A DNA stretch of 64,000 nt from an uncultured Acetatifactor sp. (GCA_910587555.1 CAJULV010000014.1:1-64000), one strand, 5' to 3'. Numbered from the stretch's first letter, positions 25,925-35,410 are shown. A program made the numbers and translations. Notes: generated by a model from the sequence alone, not told the origin.

Positions 25925-26404
25925 ATGAAGAAAAGCGGCGGTTCGCTGGTGGGATTTTATACGATGGGTGTTGCCTGTCTTTTTCTGGCGGTCTTTTTTC
26001 TGACGGTTGTCTTCGGGGCGCAGACCTACCGCGGCATTGTGGCGGGTCAGACGGGAAATAATGAAGCCAGGTCAATATTGTCTTATCTGACGACCTGTAT
26101 GAAGGCAAATGATACGGGCGGCGCGGTGGAGGTCTACGAGGAGGACGGTGTGACGGTGCTGTCCATTGCGGACGGCAGCAGCGGGTACGGGCTTCGCATT
26201 TACCAGTATCAGGGAGAACTTCTTGAGGAGTACGGACGGCTGGGGGAAGCGCTGTATCCCGAGAACGCGCAGGTGATCGGAGAGACCGCCGCCTTTGAAG
26301 TGGAAGAGGTGGCGGAGAGGACCTTCTCTGTCATCACGGATGAGGGCAGGGTGCTGTTTCATGCCAGGTGCGGAGAAATGACGGAGGCTGCGGCGGATGA
26401 GTAA
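25925..26404 (+). CDS. Membrane-anchored pilus-locus protein, DUF4860-like
   Basis: 159 aa with an N-terminal hydrophobic segment (GFYTMGVACLFLAVFFLTVVF) and an outer acidic domain of about 120 residues. The pattern fits the DUF4860-type proteins found in clostridial pilus-like loci, a tentative match by memory. GGAAAGGGGAGCCGG precedes the ATG. Its end overlaps the next gene by eight bases, so the two are translated together. Confidence 0.65.
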   Translation: MKKSGGSLVGFYTMGVACLFLAVFFLTVVFGAQTYRGIVAGQTGNNEARSILSYLTTCMKANDTGGAVEVYEEDGVTVLSIADGSSGYGLRIYQYQGELLEEYGRLGEALYPENAQVIGETAAFEVEEVAERTFSVITDEGRVLFHARCGEMTEAAADE

Positions 26405-26879
26405 GAATGGCAGTTTGAGTAAAGATAAAGGAAAAAAGCGTCACAATACCGATTTTTATATAGAGACATTGATACTGACCGTGGTATTGCTTGCAGTAAT
26501 CCTTGTGCTGATTAAGGTGTTTGCCTTTTCGGCGGATTTGAGCGGCAGGGCCGGGAGGCTCACCAGGGCGGTGCATCTGGCGGAAAACGCGGCCGAGGCA
26601 GTGGCGGCGGCAGACAGCCCGGAGATGCTGCGCATGCTGATTGAGGAGGACGGCAATGTTCAGGAGGAGCGGGACGGGGCGGACGGCACGCTCCATGCAT
26701 GGTATGACGAAGAGATGCGGCCGGCATCCGGGGGGCAGTTTCATGTAGAAGTGTCCTGGGAACCGGAGGCGGCAGGCAGTTTTGCGGAAAGTACCGTCAG
26801 CGTGTACTGGATGGAGGAAACGGAGCCGCTCTACGTGCTGGAGACAGGCGTTTACCTGAACGGGACGGCAGTACGGTGA
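26397..26879 (+). CDS. Pilin-like membrane-anchored protein
   Basis: 160 aa. Residues 1-17 are basic, then FYIETLILTVVLLAVILVL forms a hydrophobic helix with an early Glu, reminiscent of a type IV pilin stem without the Gly-Phe cleavage site. The outer domain contains AENAAEAVAAADSPEMLRML and a beta-rich end. It is probably a minor pseudopilin-like subunit. It overlaps the preceding gene by eight bases. No named family is recognised. Confidence 0.65.
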   Translation: MSKNGSLSKDKGKKRHNTDFYIETLILTVVLLAVILVLIKVFAFSADLSGRAGRLTRAVHLAENAAEAVAAADSPEMLRMLIEEDGNVQEERDGADGTLHAWYDEEMRPASGGQFHVEVSWEPEAAGSFAESTVSVYWMEETEPLYVLETGVYLNGTAVR

Positions 26880-26988
26880 GGAAGCCCGGCTTCCCCGACT
26901 TTTGGCATGGAAAGCATTTGATGAAAGGTAAAATCAGGAAGTGCCGGAAAATAACGGATAGTACACTTCCACAGGAGGGAGGCGCGGG

Positions 26989-27399
26989 ATGAAGCATATT
27001 CCGATCAGGCTGGGTCCGCTTGCACTGCTGCTGACAGTCATCAGCATCTGTATGGCCGTTTTGGGGATACTTTCTTTTACGACAGCCCGTGCGGATTACA
27101 GTCTTGCAGAAAAATATGCGTCTACGGTGCAGGAGCGATATGCGCTGGAGAGAGCGGGGCAGGATTTTCTCCGCCAGGCGGGGGAGGCGCTGAAGGCGGG
27201 AGACCGTCTGGAAGGGCTTGCCGGGACGGAGACGGACGAGGACGGCATTACGCATAAGACGCTGGAATACGAAGAGGTCCGCCTGCTGATCGGAATTGTG
27301 CCAGAGGGGGACAGGGGATTCCGCGTTGTAGAGTGGCGGATACAGAAAGACTGGGAACCCGCAGGCAATGAGGGCAATCTTTGGGACGGATCGTTTTAG
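26989..27399 (+). CDS. Small membrane-anchored protein of the pilus-like locus
   Basis: 136 aa. One N-terminal transmembrane segment (LGPLALLLTVISICMAVLGIL) and an outer alpha/beta domain. AGGAGGGAGGCGCGGG lies before the ATG. No family recognised. The topology is the same as in the three preceding small genes, which suggests a set of minor pilin-like components. PilT starts 27 bases downstream. Confidence 0.65.
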   Translation: MKHIPIRLGPLALLLTVISICMAVLGILSFTTARADYSLAEKYASTVQERYALERAGQDFLRQAGEALKAGDRLEGLAGTETDEDGITHKTLEYEEVRLLIGIVPEGDRGFRVVEWRIQKDWEPAGNEGNLWDGSF

Positions 27400-27426
27400 G
27401 CAGGCAATATAAATGGAAGGACGGGC

Positions 27427-28557
27427 ATGGATATGAAATTACAGGAAATTCTGGAACAGGCGGTGCGGGATGAGGATGTGTCGGACGTGTTCCTTGTGGC
27501 AGGGCTGCCGGTTACCATGAAGAGAAACGGCAGGCAGGTGCGCGTGGGCGAAGGAATGCTGATGCCGAAGGATATAGAAGCGCTGGTGGAACAGATCTAC
27601 AGTGAGGGACGGCGGACCAAAATCAGGCTGGAGAGAGGGGAGGATGACGATTTCTCGCTTTCCGTCTCCAGGCGGGTGGACGGGAACGGCACCTTCCCCG
27701 GAGGGAGATTCCGCGTCAATATCTTTCGGCAGAGAGGTTCCCTGGCGGCGGTGATACGTGTGATACGATTTGAGCTTCCTGACGCAGGCAAACTGGGCAT
27801 ACCGGAAGAGGTACTCTCCCTGGCGGACGACAAGGGAGACAGGAATAACAGGAACGGCGGCCTGGTACTGGTCACCGGCGCCGCGGGAACGGGTAAATCC
27901 ACAACGCTTGCCTGTATGATTGACAGGGTCAACAGCAGCCGCGACGGCCATATCATCACCATGGAAGACCCCATTGAGTATATCCACAGGCATAAGAAGG
28001 CCATCGTCACCCAGCGCGAGATATCCATCGACACGCCGGGATACCTGGATGCTCTGCGCTCTGCCCTGAGGGAGAGTCCTGACGTTATACTGTTGGGAGA
28101 AATGCGGGATTACGACACTATTTCCGCGGCCCTGATTGCGGCGGAGACAGGCGTAATGGTATTCAGCACCCTTCACACCAACAGCGCTGCAGACACCATC
28201 AACCGCATTGTGGACGTGTTCCCGGACAAGGAACAGGCAAGGACACAGCTTGCCCAGGTGCTGAAGGCGGTGGTATGCCAGCAGCTGGTGCCTGCCACCA
28301 TGAAGGACGGAGAGGGCAATTCCGTGCGGATTCCGGTCTTCGAGATTATGAAGGCCACGGACGCCATTCAGAACATGATCCGGGAGAACAAGGTAAACCA
28401 GCTGAATTCCGCCATGCAGTCCGGCGCAAACGATGGCATGTGTACCATGGACGGAAACCTGATCCGGCTCTGTAAGGAGGGAAAGATTACCAAATCCACG
28501 GCCCTGAAGTACCGCACCCATTATGGGTATGAATATATGGAGAAGCGGCTGGGTTAG
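27427..28557 (+). CDS. PilT-type secretion/pilus retraction ATPase
   Basis: 376-aa hexameric ATPase of the GspE/PilT superfamily. Seen: Walker A GAAGTGKST near residues 152-160, the Asp box IITMEDPIEYIH, Walker B DVILLGEMRDYDT, and the His box STLHTNSAADTINR. The AIRMIRN-type C-terminal motif expected of PilT is not obvious. N-terminal residues resemble the PilT PAS-like domain. In complete systems PilT retracts the pilus and a second ATPase, PilB, extends it; no PilB is present here. GGAAGG precedes the ATG. Confidence 0.9.
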   Translation: MDMKLQEILEQAVRDEDVSDVFLVAGLPVTMKRNGRQVRVGEGMLMPKDIEALVEQIYSEGRRTKIRLERGEDDDFSLSVSRRVDGNGTFPGGRFRVNIFRQRGSLAAVIRVIRFELPDAGKLGIPEEVLSLADDKGDRNNRNGGLVLVTGAAGTGKSTTLACMIDRVNSSRDGHIITMEDPIEYIHRHKKAIVTQREISIDTPGYLDALRSALRESPDVILLGEMRDYDTISAALIAAETGVMVFSTLHTNSAADTINRIVDVFPDKEQARTQLAQVLKAVVCQQLVPATMKDGEGNSVRIPVFEIMKATDAIQNMIRENKVNQLNSAMQSGANDGMCTMDGNLIRLCKEGKITKSTALKYRTHYGYEYMEKRLG

Positions 28558-28635
28558 CCTGGCCTTTCCCCAAATGCCTGTCATGGGCTGCCATAAAATG
28601 TATGGGAAAATGTCGAGAAAGAATGCGTCGGCGTA

Positions 28636-28664
28636 TTGACAGAAGCCGAAATCTGTAGTAGGAT
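28636..28664 (+). promoter_or_regulatory. Promoter of the metK leader
   Basis: TTGACA, 17 bp, TAGGAT. Transcription would begin about 25 nt before the SAM riboswitch P1 stem. Confidence 0.55.
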
Positions 28665-28694
28665 AATGGCGAACATAAAAACCAAATAGTATTT

Positions 28695-28848
28695 CTCTTA
28701 TTCAGAGTCGGTGGAGATACATAGGATCGATGAAGCCGCGGCAACCCCAGTAGGAAGGTGCCCACCTGAGCGAGTGATTTTCGAACAATAAGAGGATTTG
28801 ATATCGACAGATGAAAGTCCGCTTATTTTGGTAAGCGGACTTTTTGCG
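28695..28848 (+). promoter_or_regulatory. SAM-I (S-box) riboswitch with terminator
   Basis: P1 arms CTCTTATT (28695-28702) and AATAAGAG (28787-28794) pair perfectly. Between them are the S-box core elements GATCGATGAAGCCGCGGCAA and AAGGTGCC. A terminator (28814-28846) follows as the expression platform. SAM binding should stabilise P1 and favour termination, shutting off metK when SAM is plentiful. Confidence 0.93.
28814..28846 (+). terminator. Riboswitch-controlled terminator
   Basis: Stem AAAGTCCGCTTA / TAAGCGGACTTT with a six-base loop and a T-run. Confidence 0.9.
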
Positions 28849-28975
28849 GTGGGATGCCGAAAACGCTTTGACGCAGGACCCATCCGCCGGCTTTTCCCGC
28901 AGGCACGGCCGCCCGGTGCGCCCGCGAGAATACACTGTATACAGATTATCTACGGAAAGAAAGGAAGACAGACAA

Positions 28976-30163
28976 ATGGAAAAACATTTATTTACATCAG
29001 AATCCGTTACGGAAGGACATCCCGATAAAATCTGCGACGCCATATCGGATGCCATTTTGGACGCCTGCATGGAGCAGGATCCCATGAGCCGCGTAGCCTG
29101 CGAGACAGCCGCCTGCACGGGATTTGTACTGGTAACCGGTGAGATTACCACCACGGCAAATCTGGATATCCCCGGAATTGTACGGAAAACCGTTAATGAA
29201 ATCGGCTACAACGATTCCAAACTGGGGTTTGACGGCAATACCTGCGCCGTCATGGTGGCGCTGGATAAGCAGTCCCCCGACATTGCAATGGGAGTGGACA
29301 AGGCGCTGGAGGCCAGGGAGTCCAATATGGACGATGCCCAGATCGAAGCCATCGGCGCCGGAGACCAGGGCATGATGTTCGGCTACGCTGTAAACGAGAC
29401 GCCGGAATTGATGCCCTATCCCATCGCTTTGGCGCATAAGCTCACGAGACAGCTGACGAAAGTGCGCAAGGACGGTACGCTGCCTTACTTAAGGCCCGAC
29501 GGCAAGAGCCAGGTATCCGTGGAATACGATGAAAACGGCAAGCCCGTACGCTTGGAAGCGGTGGTTCTCTCCACCCAGCATGACGAGGACGTGAGCCAGG
29601 AACAGATTCACAGGGATATCCGGAAATATGTATTTGATCCCGTGCTGCCCGGGGATTTGATTGACGGGGAGACAAAATTTTTCATCAATCCCACAGGGCG
29701 TTTCGTCATCGGGGGACCCCAAGGAGACGCAGGACTCACCGGGCGCAAGATCATCGTTGACACCTACGGCGGAGCGGCCCGTCACGGCGGCGGCGCCTTC
29801 TCGGGCAAGGACTGTACCAAGGTGGACAGGAGCGCTGCCTATGCCGCCCGTTATGTGGCGAAAAATATCGTAGCCGCAGGCCTGGCGGAGAAATGCGAAA
29901 TTCAGCTTTCCTACGCAATCGGCGTCGCACAGCCTACCTCCATTATGGTGGATACCTTCGGCACCGGGAGGCTGGCCAATGAGAAGCTGGTGGAGATTAT
30001 CCGGGAGAATTTTGAGCTGCGTCCCGCAGGTATCATCAAGATGCTGGACCTGCGCAGGCCTGTCTACCGCCCCACAGCGGCTTACGGACATTTTGGGCGG
30101 GATGACGTATCCCTTCCGTGGGAGGCAACCGACAAGGCGGAAGTGCTGAAGAAGTATCTGTAG
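28976..30163 (+). CDS. metK: S-adenosylmethionine synthetase
   Basis: 395-aa enzyme that makes S-adenosylmethionine from methionine and ATP. Seen: the opening LFTSESVTEGHPDKICD, the ATP-binding GAGDQGMMFGYA, and GGAARHGGGAFSGKD, all MetK hallmarks. Length is standard. The ATG at 28976 follows AAAGGAAGACAGACAA; longer in-frame reading into the leader is excluded by the riboswitch. Control is by the SAM-I riboswitch. A terminator ends the unit before dnaE. Confidence 0.97.
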   Translation: MEKHLFTSESVTEGHPDKICDAISDAILDACMEQDPMSRVACETAACTGFVLVTGEITTTANLDIPGIVRKTVNEIGYNDSKLGFDGNTCAVMVALDKQSPDIAMGVDKALEARESNMDDAQIEAIGAGDQGMMFGYAVNETPELMPYPIALAHKLTRQLTKVRKDGTLPYLRPDGKSQVSVEYDENGKPVRLEAVVLSTQHDEDVSQEQIHRDIRKYVFDPVLPGDLIDGETKFFINPTGRFVIGGPQGDAGLTGRKIIVDTYGGAARHGGGAFSGKDCTKVDRSAAYAARYVAKNIVAAGLAEKCEIQLSYAIGVAQPTSIMVDTFGTGRLANEKLVEIIRENFELRPAGIIKMLDLRRPVYRPTAAYGHFGRDDVSLPWEATDKAEVLKKYL

Positions 30164-30353
30164 CCGGCATATGGCATAAGGCATGTTCCCGGAGCGTGTT
30201 TGATTCCGTGAGGGTCACATACTGAAGTGCCCGAAGGACACTTTCAGCTTTGCAGCGCTGCAAGCTTGAAGCCCCGTTGCCTGCAGCGGGGGTGTTGCCT
30301 GCCGGCGGCAGGACAGGATATCATTGAAGAACAGGGAATACATTGCGCAATGA
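30164..30353. other. Intergenic stretch with GC hairpins between metK and dnaE
   Basis: An almost perfect palindrome, AGCTTTGCAGCGCTGCAAGC, begins near 30246. It is followed by two small hairpins (around 30275-30318). No ORF and no known RNA family recognised. With the terminator and promoter that follow, it accounts for the 314-base gap. Confidence 0.4.
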
Positions 30354-30396
30354 GGTGTAAAGTCTTTCGTAAGGGTAAGGACTTTACACCTTTTTT
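30354..30396 (+). terminator. Strong terminator between metK and dnaE
   Basis: GGTGTAAAGTC / GACTTTACACC 11-bp stem, then six T. Confidence 0.9.
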
Positions 30397-30416
30397 GCTG
30401 AAAGGACAATCTCGCC

Positions 30417-30445
30417 TTTACAACCCCTTCGAATTTCAGTATACT
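30417..30445 (+). promoter_or_regulatory. dnaE promoter
   Basis: TTTACA, 17 bp, TATACT, with AAAGGAG and the ATG at 30478 shortly after. Confidence 0.75.
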
Positions 30446-30477
30446 GTTAGGGAGAAAGCGCAAAGGAGATCGATATC

Positions 30478-33400
30478 ATGGCATTCGTACATCTTCATGT
30501 CCACACGGAGTATTCCCTCCTGGACGGCTCCAATAAAATAAAAGAATATGTCTCCCGGGTGAAGGAGCTGGGAATGGACAGTGCGGCCATCACGGACCAC
30601 GGCGTCATGTACGGTGTCATTGATTTCTACCGGGCGGCAAAGGCGGCGGGCATCAAGCCGGTGCTGGGCTGCGAGATATATGTGGCGCCCAATTCCCGCT
30701 TTGACAAGGAACTCACCGGCGGAGAGGACAGATACTACCATCTGGTACTCCTGGCGGAGAACAATGTGGGATATTCCAACTTAATGAAGATCGTCAGCAG
30801 GGGATTCACGGAGGGGTTTTACTACAAGCCCAGGGTGGACATGGAGGTTCTGAACCGCTATCACGAGGGGATTATCGCCTTGTCGGCATGTCTGGCCGGG
30901 GAGGTGCAGCGGTGCATTTCCAAGGGCCGGCCGGACGAGGCGCGTAAGACTGCGAGGAAGTATGAGGAATGCTTCGGGAAGGGAAATTTTTTCCTGGAGC
31001 TTCAGGATCACGGCTATCCGGAACAGCGCATGGTAAATACGGAGCTGCTGAAGATGAGCCGGGAGCTGGATATCCCGCTGGTGGCCACCAATGACGTCCA
31101 CTACACCTATGCCGGGGACGCGGATTCCCACGATATTCTGCTGTGCCTTCAGACCAACAAGAAGCTGGCGGACGAGGACAGGATGCGCTATGAGGGCGGC
31201 CAGTATTTCGTGAAGAGCGAGGAGGAGATGAAGGGGCTGTTTCCCTATGCGTGGGAGGCTCTGGAGAATACCCAGCGCATTGCCGACAGGTGCAATGTGG
31301 AGATTACGTTCGGGGAGACCAAGCTGCCCAGATATGAGGTGCCGGAGGGCTATGACTCTTGGGGATATCTGAATAAACTCTGCGATGACGGGCTGAAGGA
31401 ACGCTACGGCGACGGCAGTGTGGCCGCAGGCGATACCGGACAGACGCTGCGCGAGAGACTTGACTACGAACTTACCGTCATTCGCAGGATGGGATATGTG
31501 GACTACTTCCTGATTGTGTGGGATTTTATCAATTACGCCAGGAGCAACGGGATTCCGGTAGGGCCGGGCAGAGGCTCCGGCGCAGGGAGCATCGTGGCAT
31601 ACTGCCTGAAGATTACGAATATCGAGCCTATCCGGTACAATCTGCTTTTTGAGCGTTTCCTGAATCCGGAGCGTGTGTCCATGCCGGATATCGATGTGGA
31701 TTTCTGTTACAACCGCAGGCAGGAAGTCATCGATTATGTGGGCCGGAAATACGGAAGCGACAAGGTGGTGCAGATTGTGACCTTCGGTACCCTGGCGGCA
31801 AAGGGCGTGATACGGGATGTGGGACGTGTCATGGATCTGCCCTATGCATTTGTGGATTCCATTGCCAGGATGATTCCGGGGGAACTGAATATCACCATCG
31901 ACAAGGCGCTGGAGAGGAATCCGGAGTTTCATAAGCAGTATGAAGAGGACGAGCAGGTGAGGCGCCTGATTGACATGTGCAGGCGCCTGGAGGGGCTGCC
32001 CAGGCACAGCTCCATGCATGCCGCGGGGGTGGTGATCTGTCCCGAGGCAGCGGATGCGTTTGTGCCGCTGTCCAGGGGAAGCGACGGTTCCATCACCACT
32101 CAGTTTACCATGACCACGCTGGAGGAGCTTGGGCTTTTGAAAATAGATTTCCTGGGGCTTCGGACGCTTACGGTGATTCATGACACCGTGAGGTTCGTGG
32201 AGCAGTCCAGAGGGGAGAAAATTGACATCGACAATGTGGGATTTGACGATGCCCAGGTATATGAGTACCTCGGCGCAGGAAAGACCGACGGCGTCTTCCA
32301 GCTGGAAAGTGCGGGAATGAAGAACCTGATGAAGGAACTGCGGCCCCGGAGCCTGGAGGACATTATTGACGGTATTTCGTTATACCGCCCCGGACCCATG
32401 GATTCCATTCCGAAATATATTAAGGGCCGCAGCGACGCGGCTTCCATAGAATATGCATGTCCCCAGCTGGAGCCTATTCTATCGCCCACCTACGGGTGCA
32501 TCATATATCAGGAACAGGTCATGCAGATCGTCCGTGACCTGGGCGGGTATACCATGGGCCGAAGCGACCTGGTGCGCCGTGCCATGAGTAAAAAGAAGCA
32601 TTCCGTCATGGAGAAGGAGCGGGCGAACTTCATCTACGGAAATGAGGCGGAAGGGGTGCCGGGCTGTGCCTCCAGGGGCATAGATGAAAAGGTGGCAAAC
32701 GGCATTTTTGACGATATGATCGATTTTGCCGAGTATGCCTTCAATAAATCTCATGGAGCCGGGTATGCCGTGGTTGCCTACCAGACCGCTTACCTGAAAT
32801 ATCATTATCCCGTGGAATTTATGGCGGCGCTTATGACCTCCGTCATTGACAATACCAAGAAAGTGTCTGAGTATATCCTGGCCTGCCGATCCATGGGGAT
32901 TACGCTGCTGCCGCCGGACATCAATCAGGGGCAGAGCGGTTTTTCCGTCAGCGGGGACAGCATCCGCTACGCCCTGACGGCCATTAAGGGGGTGGGCCGC
33001 CCCGCCATTGACTGCATAGTAAAGGAGCGCGTGGAGAGAGGGCTGTTTACAAACCTGAACGATTTTATCACCCGTATGGCGGATAAGGATGTGAATAAGC
33101 GCGCAGTGGAAAATTTTATCAAGGCGGGAGCCATGGACAGCCTGGGCGGCACCAGAAAGCAGTTCATGAGTGTTTTCATGCAGATTATGGATCATGTCAC
33201 AAAGGACAGGCGGAAAACCATAGCGGGACAGATTTCCCTGTTTGATATTGCGGAGGAATCCCAGAAGGAGGAATTCGATATCCGCATGCCGGATGTGGGG
33301 GAATATCCCAAGGAAATGCGTCTGGCGTTCGAAAAGGAAGTACTCGGAATCTATGTGAGCGGCCATCCGCTGGAGTCCGACCAGGCGCTTCTGGAGCAGT

Positions 33401-34092
33401 ATGTCACCAATACCACCAACGACTTCGCACTGGATAAGGACAGCAACAAGGTACCCCTGGAAGACCATGCAAAAGTAGTCGTAGGGGGGATGATTGCGGA
33501 TAAAAATATCAAATTTACCAAGAACGATAAGGTGATGGCCTTTCTGAACCTGGAGGATCTGGTGGGAAATGTGGAGGTTGTGGTATTCCCCAGAGACTAC
33601 GAGCAATACGGCTCCCTGCTCACGGAGGAAGCCAGGGTCTTTATCAGGGGCCGGGCCAATGTGGAGGAAGAAAAGGACGGAAAGCTGCTCTGCGAACAGA
33701 TTGTCAGCTTCGAGGAGGCCAGGGCGGCAAAGGGCAGGCCTATCTTCCGGAACCAGTATACAGGGGGCGGGCAGAACAGGAACGGGCAGCCCTCCGGCGG
33801 GACGTATCGGGATAGACCCGCAGCGGGGGATGCTCCGGGCAGCGGCGGGCAGATGAAAACGTTTCCGAAGGGCATCTGGATTCAGTTCCCGAATGCGGAT
33901 GCTTATTCTGCAAGGGAACAGGAGCTGTTTTCCGCCATTGCGGATTCTGACGGCAATGATAATGTTGTTATTTATCTCAGAGATACCAGGGCTTTCAAGA
34001 TACTTCCGCCCAACCGCCGCGTGAAGGCGGACAGCGGCACGGCGGAGCTGCTGGGGAGGCTGTTTGGCCTGGAAAATGTAAAAATACGTTAA
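30478..34092 (+). CDS. dnaE: DNA polymerase III alpha subunit
   Basis: 1204-aa C-family replicative polymerase of the DnaE type. Order of parts: PHP domain at the N-terminus (FVHLHVHTEYSLLDGSNKI); polymerase palm and fingers with the catalytic MPDIDVDF near residue 402; helix-hairpin-helix region near 830-880; and an OB fold near 1000-1080. There is no internal exonuclease insertion, so it is not PolC. In Firmicutes DnaE works with PolC, notably at primer extension on the lagging strand. AAAGGAGATCGATATC precedes the ATG, and the gene has its own promoter and is followed by a separate pfkA promoter. Confidence 0.97.
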   Translation: MAFVHLHVHTEYSLLDGSNKIKEYVSRVKELGMDSAAITDHGVMYGVIDFYRAAKAAGIKPVLGCEIYVAPNSRFDKELTGGEDRYYHLVLLAENNVGYSNLMKIVSRGFTEGFYYKPRVDMEVLNRYHEGIIALSACLAGEVQRCISKGRPDEARKTARKYEECFGKGNFFLELQDHGYPEQRMVNTELLKMSRELDIPLVATNDVHYTYAGDADSHDILLCLQTNKKLADEDRMRYEGGQYFVKSEEEMKGLFPYAWEALENTQRIADRCNVEITFGETKLPRYEVPEGYDSWGYLNKLCDDGLKERYGDGSVAAGDTGQTLRERLDYELTVIRRMGYVDYFLIVWDFINYARSNGIPVGPGRGSGAGSIVAYCLKITNIEPIRYNLLFERFLNPERVSMPDIDVDFCYNRRQEVIDYVGRKYGSDKVVQIVTFGTLAAKGVIRDVGRVMDLPYAFVDSIARMIPGELNITIDKALERNPEFHKQYEEDEQVRRLIDMCRRLEGLPRHSSMHAAGVVICPEAADAFVPLSRGSDGSITTQFTMTTLEELGLLKIDFLGLRTLTVIHDTVRFVEQSRGEKIDIDNVGFDDAQVYEYLGAGKTDGVFQLESAGMKNLMKELRPRSLEDIIDGISLYRPGPMDSIPKYIKGRSDAASIEYACPQLEPILSPTYGCIIYQEQVMQIVRDLGGYTMGRSDLVRRAMSKKKHSVMEKERANFIYGNEAEGVPGCASRGIDEKVANGIFDDMIDFAEYAFNKSHGAGYAVVAYQTAYLKYHYPVEFMAALMTSVIDNTKKVSEYILACRSMGITLLPPDINQGQSGFSVSGDSIRYALTAIKGVGRPAIDCIVKERVERGLFTNLNDFITRMADKDVNKRAVENFIKAGAMDSLGGTRKQFMSVFMQIMDHVTKDRRKTIAGQISLFDIAEESQKEEFDIRMPDVGEYPKEMRLAFEKEVLGIYVSGHPLESDQALLEQYVTNTTNDFALDKDSNKVPLEDHAKVVVGGMIADKNIKFTKNDKVMAFLNLEDLVGNVEVVVFPRDYEQYGSLLTEEARVFIRGRANVEEEKDGKLLCEQIVSFEEARAAKGRPIFRNQYTGGGQNRNGQPSGGTYRDRPAAGDAPGSGGQMKTFPKGIWIQFPNADAYSAREQELFSAIADSDGNDNVVIYLRDTRAFKILPPNRRVKADSGTAELLGRLFGLENVKIR

Positions 34093-34108
34093 ATATTGGC
34101 AGGCCCTA

Positions 34109-34137
34109 TTGAAAAACGAAGCAAAAAGGTATAAAAT
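34109..34137 (+). promoter_or_regulatory. pfkA promoter
   Basis: TTGAAA, 17 bp, TAAAAT (TATAAA starts two bases earlier). It lies just downstream of dnaE. Confidence 0.6.
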
Positions 34138-34200
34138 ATTTCCGTGACGGTAAGGAGGTGCCCGGTTTTCGGCAGTTCCGAATGACAGGAGGAGCGAGTT

Positions 34201-35175
34201 ATGGCTGATAAGATTAAAACAATTGCAGTTCTGACCAGCGGGGGAGACGCACCGGGGATGAATGCTGCCATCAGGGCGGTCGTCCGCACTGCTATTTATA
34301 GGGGAGTGAAAGTAAAGGGAATCAAAAAGGGCTATAATGGCCTGCTGAACGAGGATATCATTGATATGGAACCCCGCAATGTATCCGATATTATCCAGAA
34401 GGGCGGCACCGTCCTGGGGACAGCCAGGTGCCTGGAATTCAAGAAGGAAGAGTACCAGCAGAAGGCTGCGGATATCTGCAGGGCCCACGGCATTGACGGC
34501 GTGGTGGTAATCGGAGGCGACGGCTCTTACAGGGGGGCGCAGGCATTGTCCAGGCATGGAATCAATGCCGTGGGCATACCGGGGACCATCGATCTGGATA
34601 TTGCCTGTACGGACTATACCATCGGCTTTGACACGGCGGTCAATACGGCCATGCAGGCCATCGATAAGGTAAAGGATACCTCTTCCTCCCATGAGCGATG
34701 CAGCATTATCGAGGTAATGGGGCGGCATGCAGGCTATATCGCGCTGTGGTGCGGTGTTGCCAACGGGGCGGAGGATGTCCTGCTCCCGGAGAACTACAAT
34801 TACGACGAACAGGAAATCGTCACCCACATTATAGAGAGCCGTAAGAAGGGCAAGATTCATCATCTGATTATCAATGCGGAGGGTATCGGCCATTCCACTT
34901 CCATGGCCAAGCGCATTGAGGCGGCTACCGGCGTGGAAACCAGGGCAACGATCCTGGGCTACATGCAGAGAGGCGGCAGTCCCACTGCAAAGGACCGCTA
35001 TTATGCTTCCATTATGGGCGCCTACGCGGTAGACGTAATGCTGGAGGGCAAGACCAACAGGGTAGTGGGCTACAAATACGGCGAGTTTACGGATTTCGGT
35101 ATCGAGGAAGCGCTGATGATGCAGAAGGATATCGACAGATACCAGTACGAGGTTTCCAGGATGCTGGCAATCTGA
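34201..35175 (+). CDS. pfkA: 6-phosphofructokinase
   Basis: 324-aa glycolytic enzyme phosphorylating fructose 6-phosphate. Seen: TSGGDAPGMNAAIRA, IGGDGSYRGA (the GGDG form of ATP-dependent enzymes rather than the GGDD form of PPi enzymes), and YMQRGGSPTAKDR. The catalytic loop reads GTIDLDIACTD; the base Asp and the second Asp are kept, but the Asn of the usual TIDND is Leu. GACAGGAGGAGCGAGTT precedes the ATG. Length is normal. No pyruvate kinase follows, unlike in many Firmicutes. Confidence 0.95.
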   Translation: MADKIKTIAVLTSGGDAPGMNAAIRAVVRTAIYRGVKVKGIKKGYNGLLNEDIIDMEPRNVSDIIQKGGTVLGTARCLEFKKEEYQQKAADICRAHGIDGVVVIGGDGSYRGAQALSRHGINAVGIPGTIDLDIACTDYTIGFDTAVNTAMQAIDKVKDTSSSHERCSIIEVMGRHAGYIALWCGVANGAEDVLLPENYNYDEQEIVTHIIESRKKGKIHHLIINAEGIGHSTSMAKRIEAATGVETRATILGYMQRGGSPTAKDRYYASIMGAYAVDVMLEGKTNRVVGYKYGEFTDFGIEEALMMQKDIDRYQYEVSRMLAI

Positions 35176-35410
35176 CCCTGCGCTGACGCCGGCCGCCGGG
35201 AAAGCCGGTATCGCGGACCCACGGGTACGGTGACAAAATACAGGCGGATGTTCCGGGATGGAATGCCGCCTTTCTTTTATGCACAGACATGAGGGCGGCT
35301 GCGCCGGCATAATTTGCCTTAGGGAACGGAAGAGGCGGTTTTGACCGGAATACAACCGAGCGGTAAAGGGGTTATGTTGGCGGTCGAACAAGGATAATAC
35401 GGGAGAAAAT

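Noticed and set aside
28844..28975. Upstream in-frame extension of MetK
   Set aside because: It would begin inside the riboswitch terminator, and the family N-terminus begins at 28976.
32479..35391. Very long open frame on the minus strand opposite dnaE and pfkA
   Set aside because: It mirrors two certain genes on the plus strand, has no ribosome site or family motif, and is rich in His, Pro and Arg, as expected of a shadow frame in GC-rich DNA.
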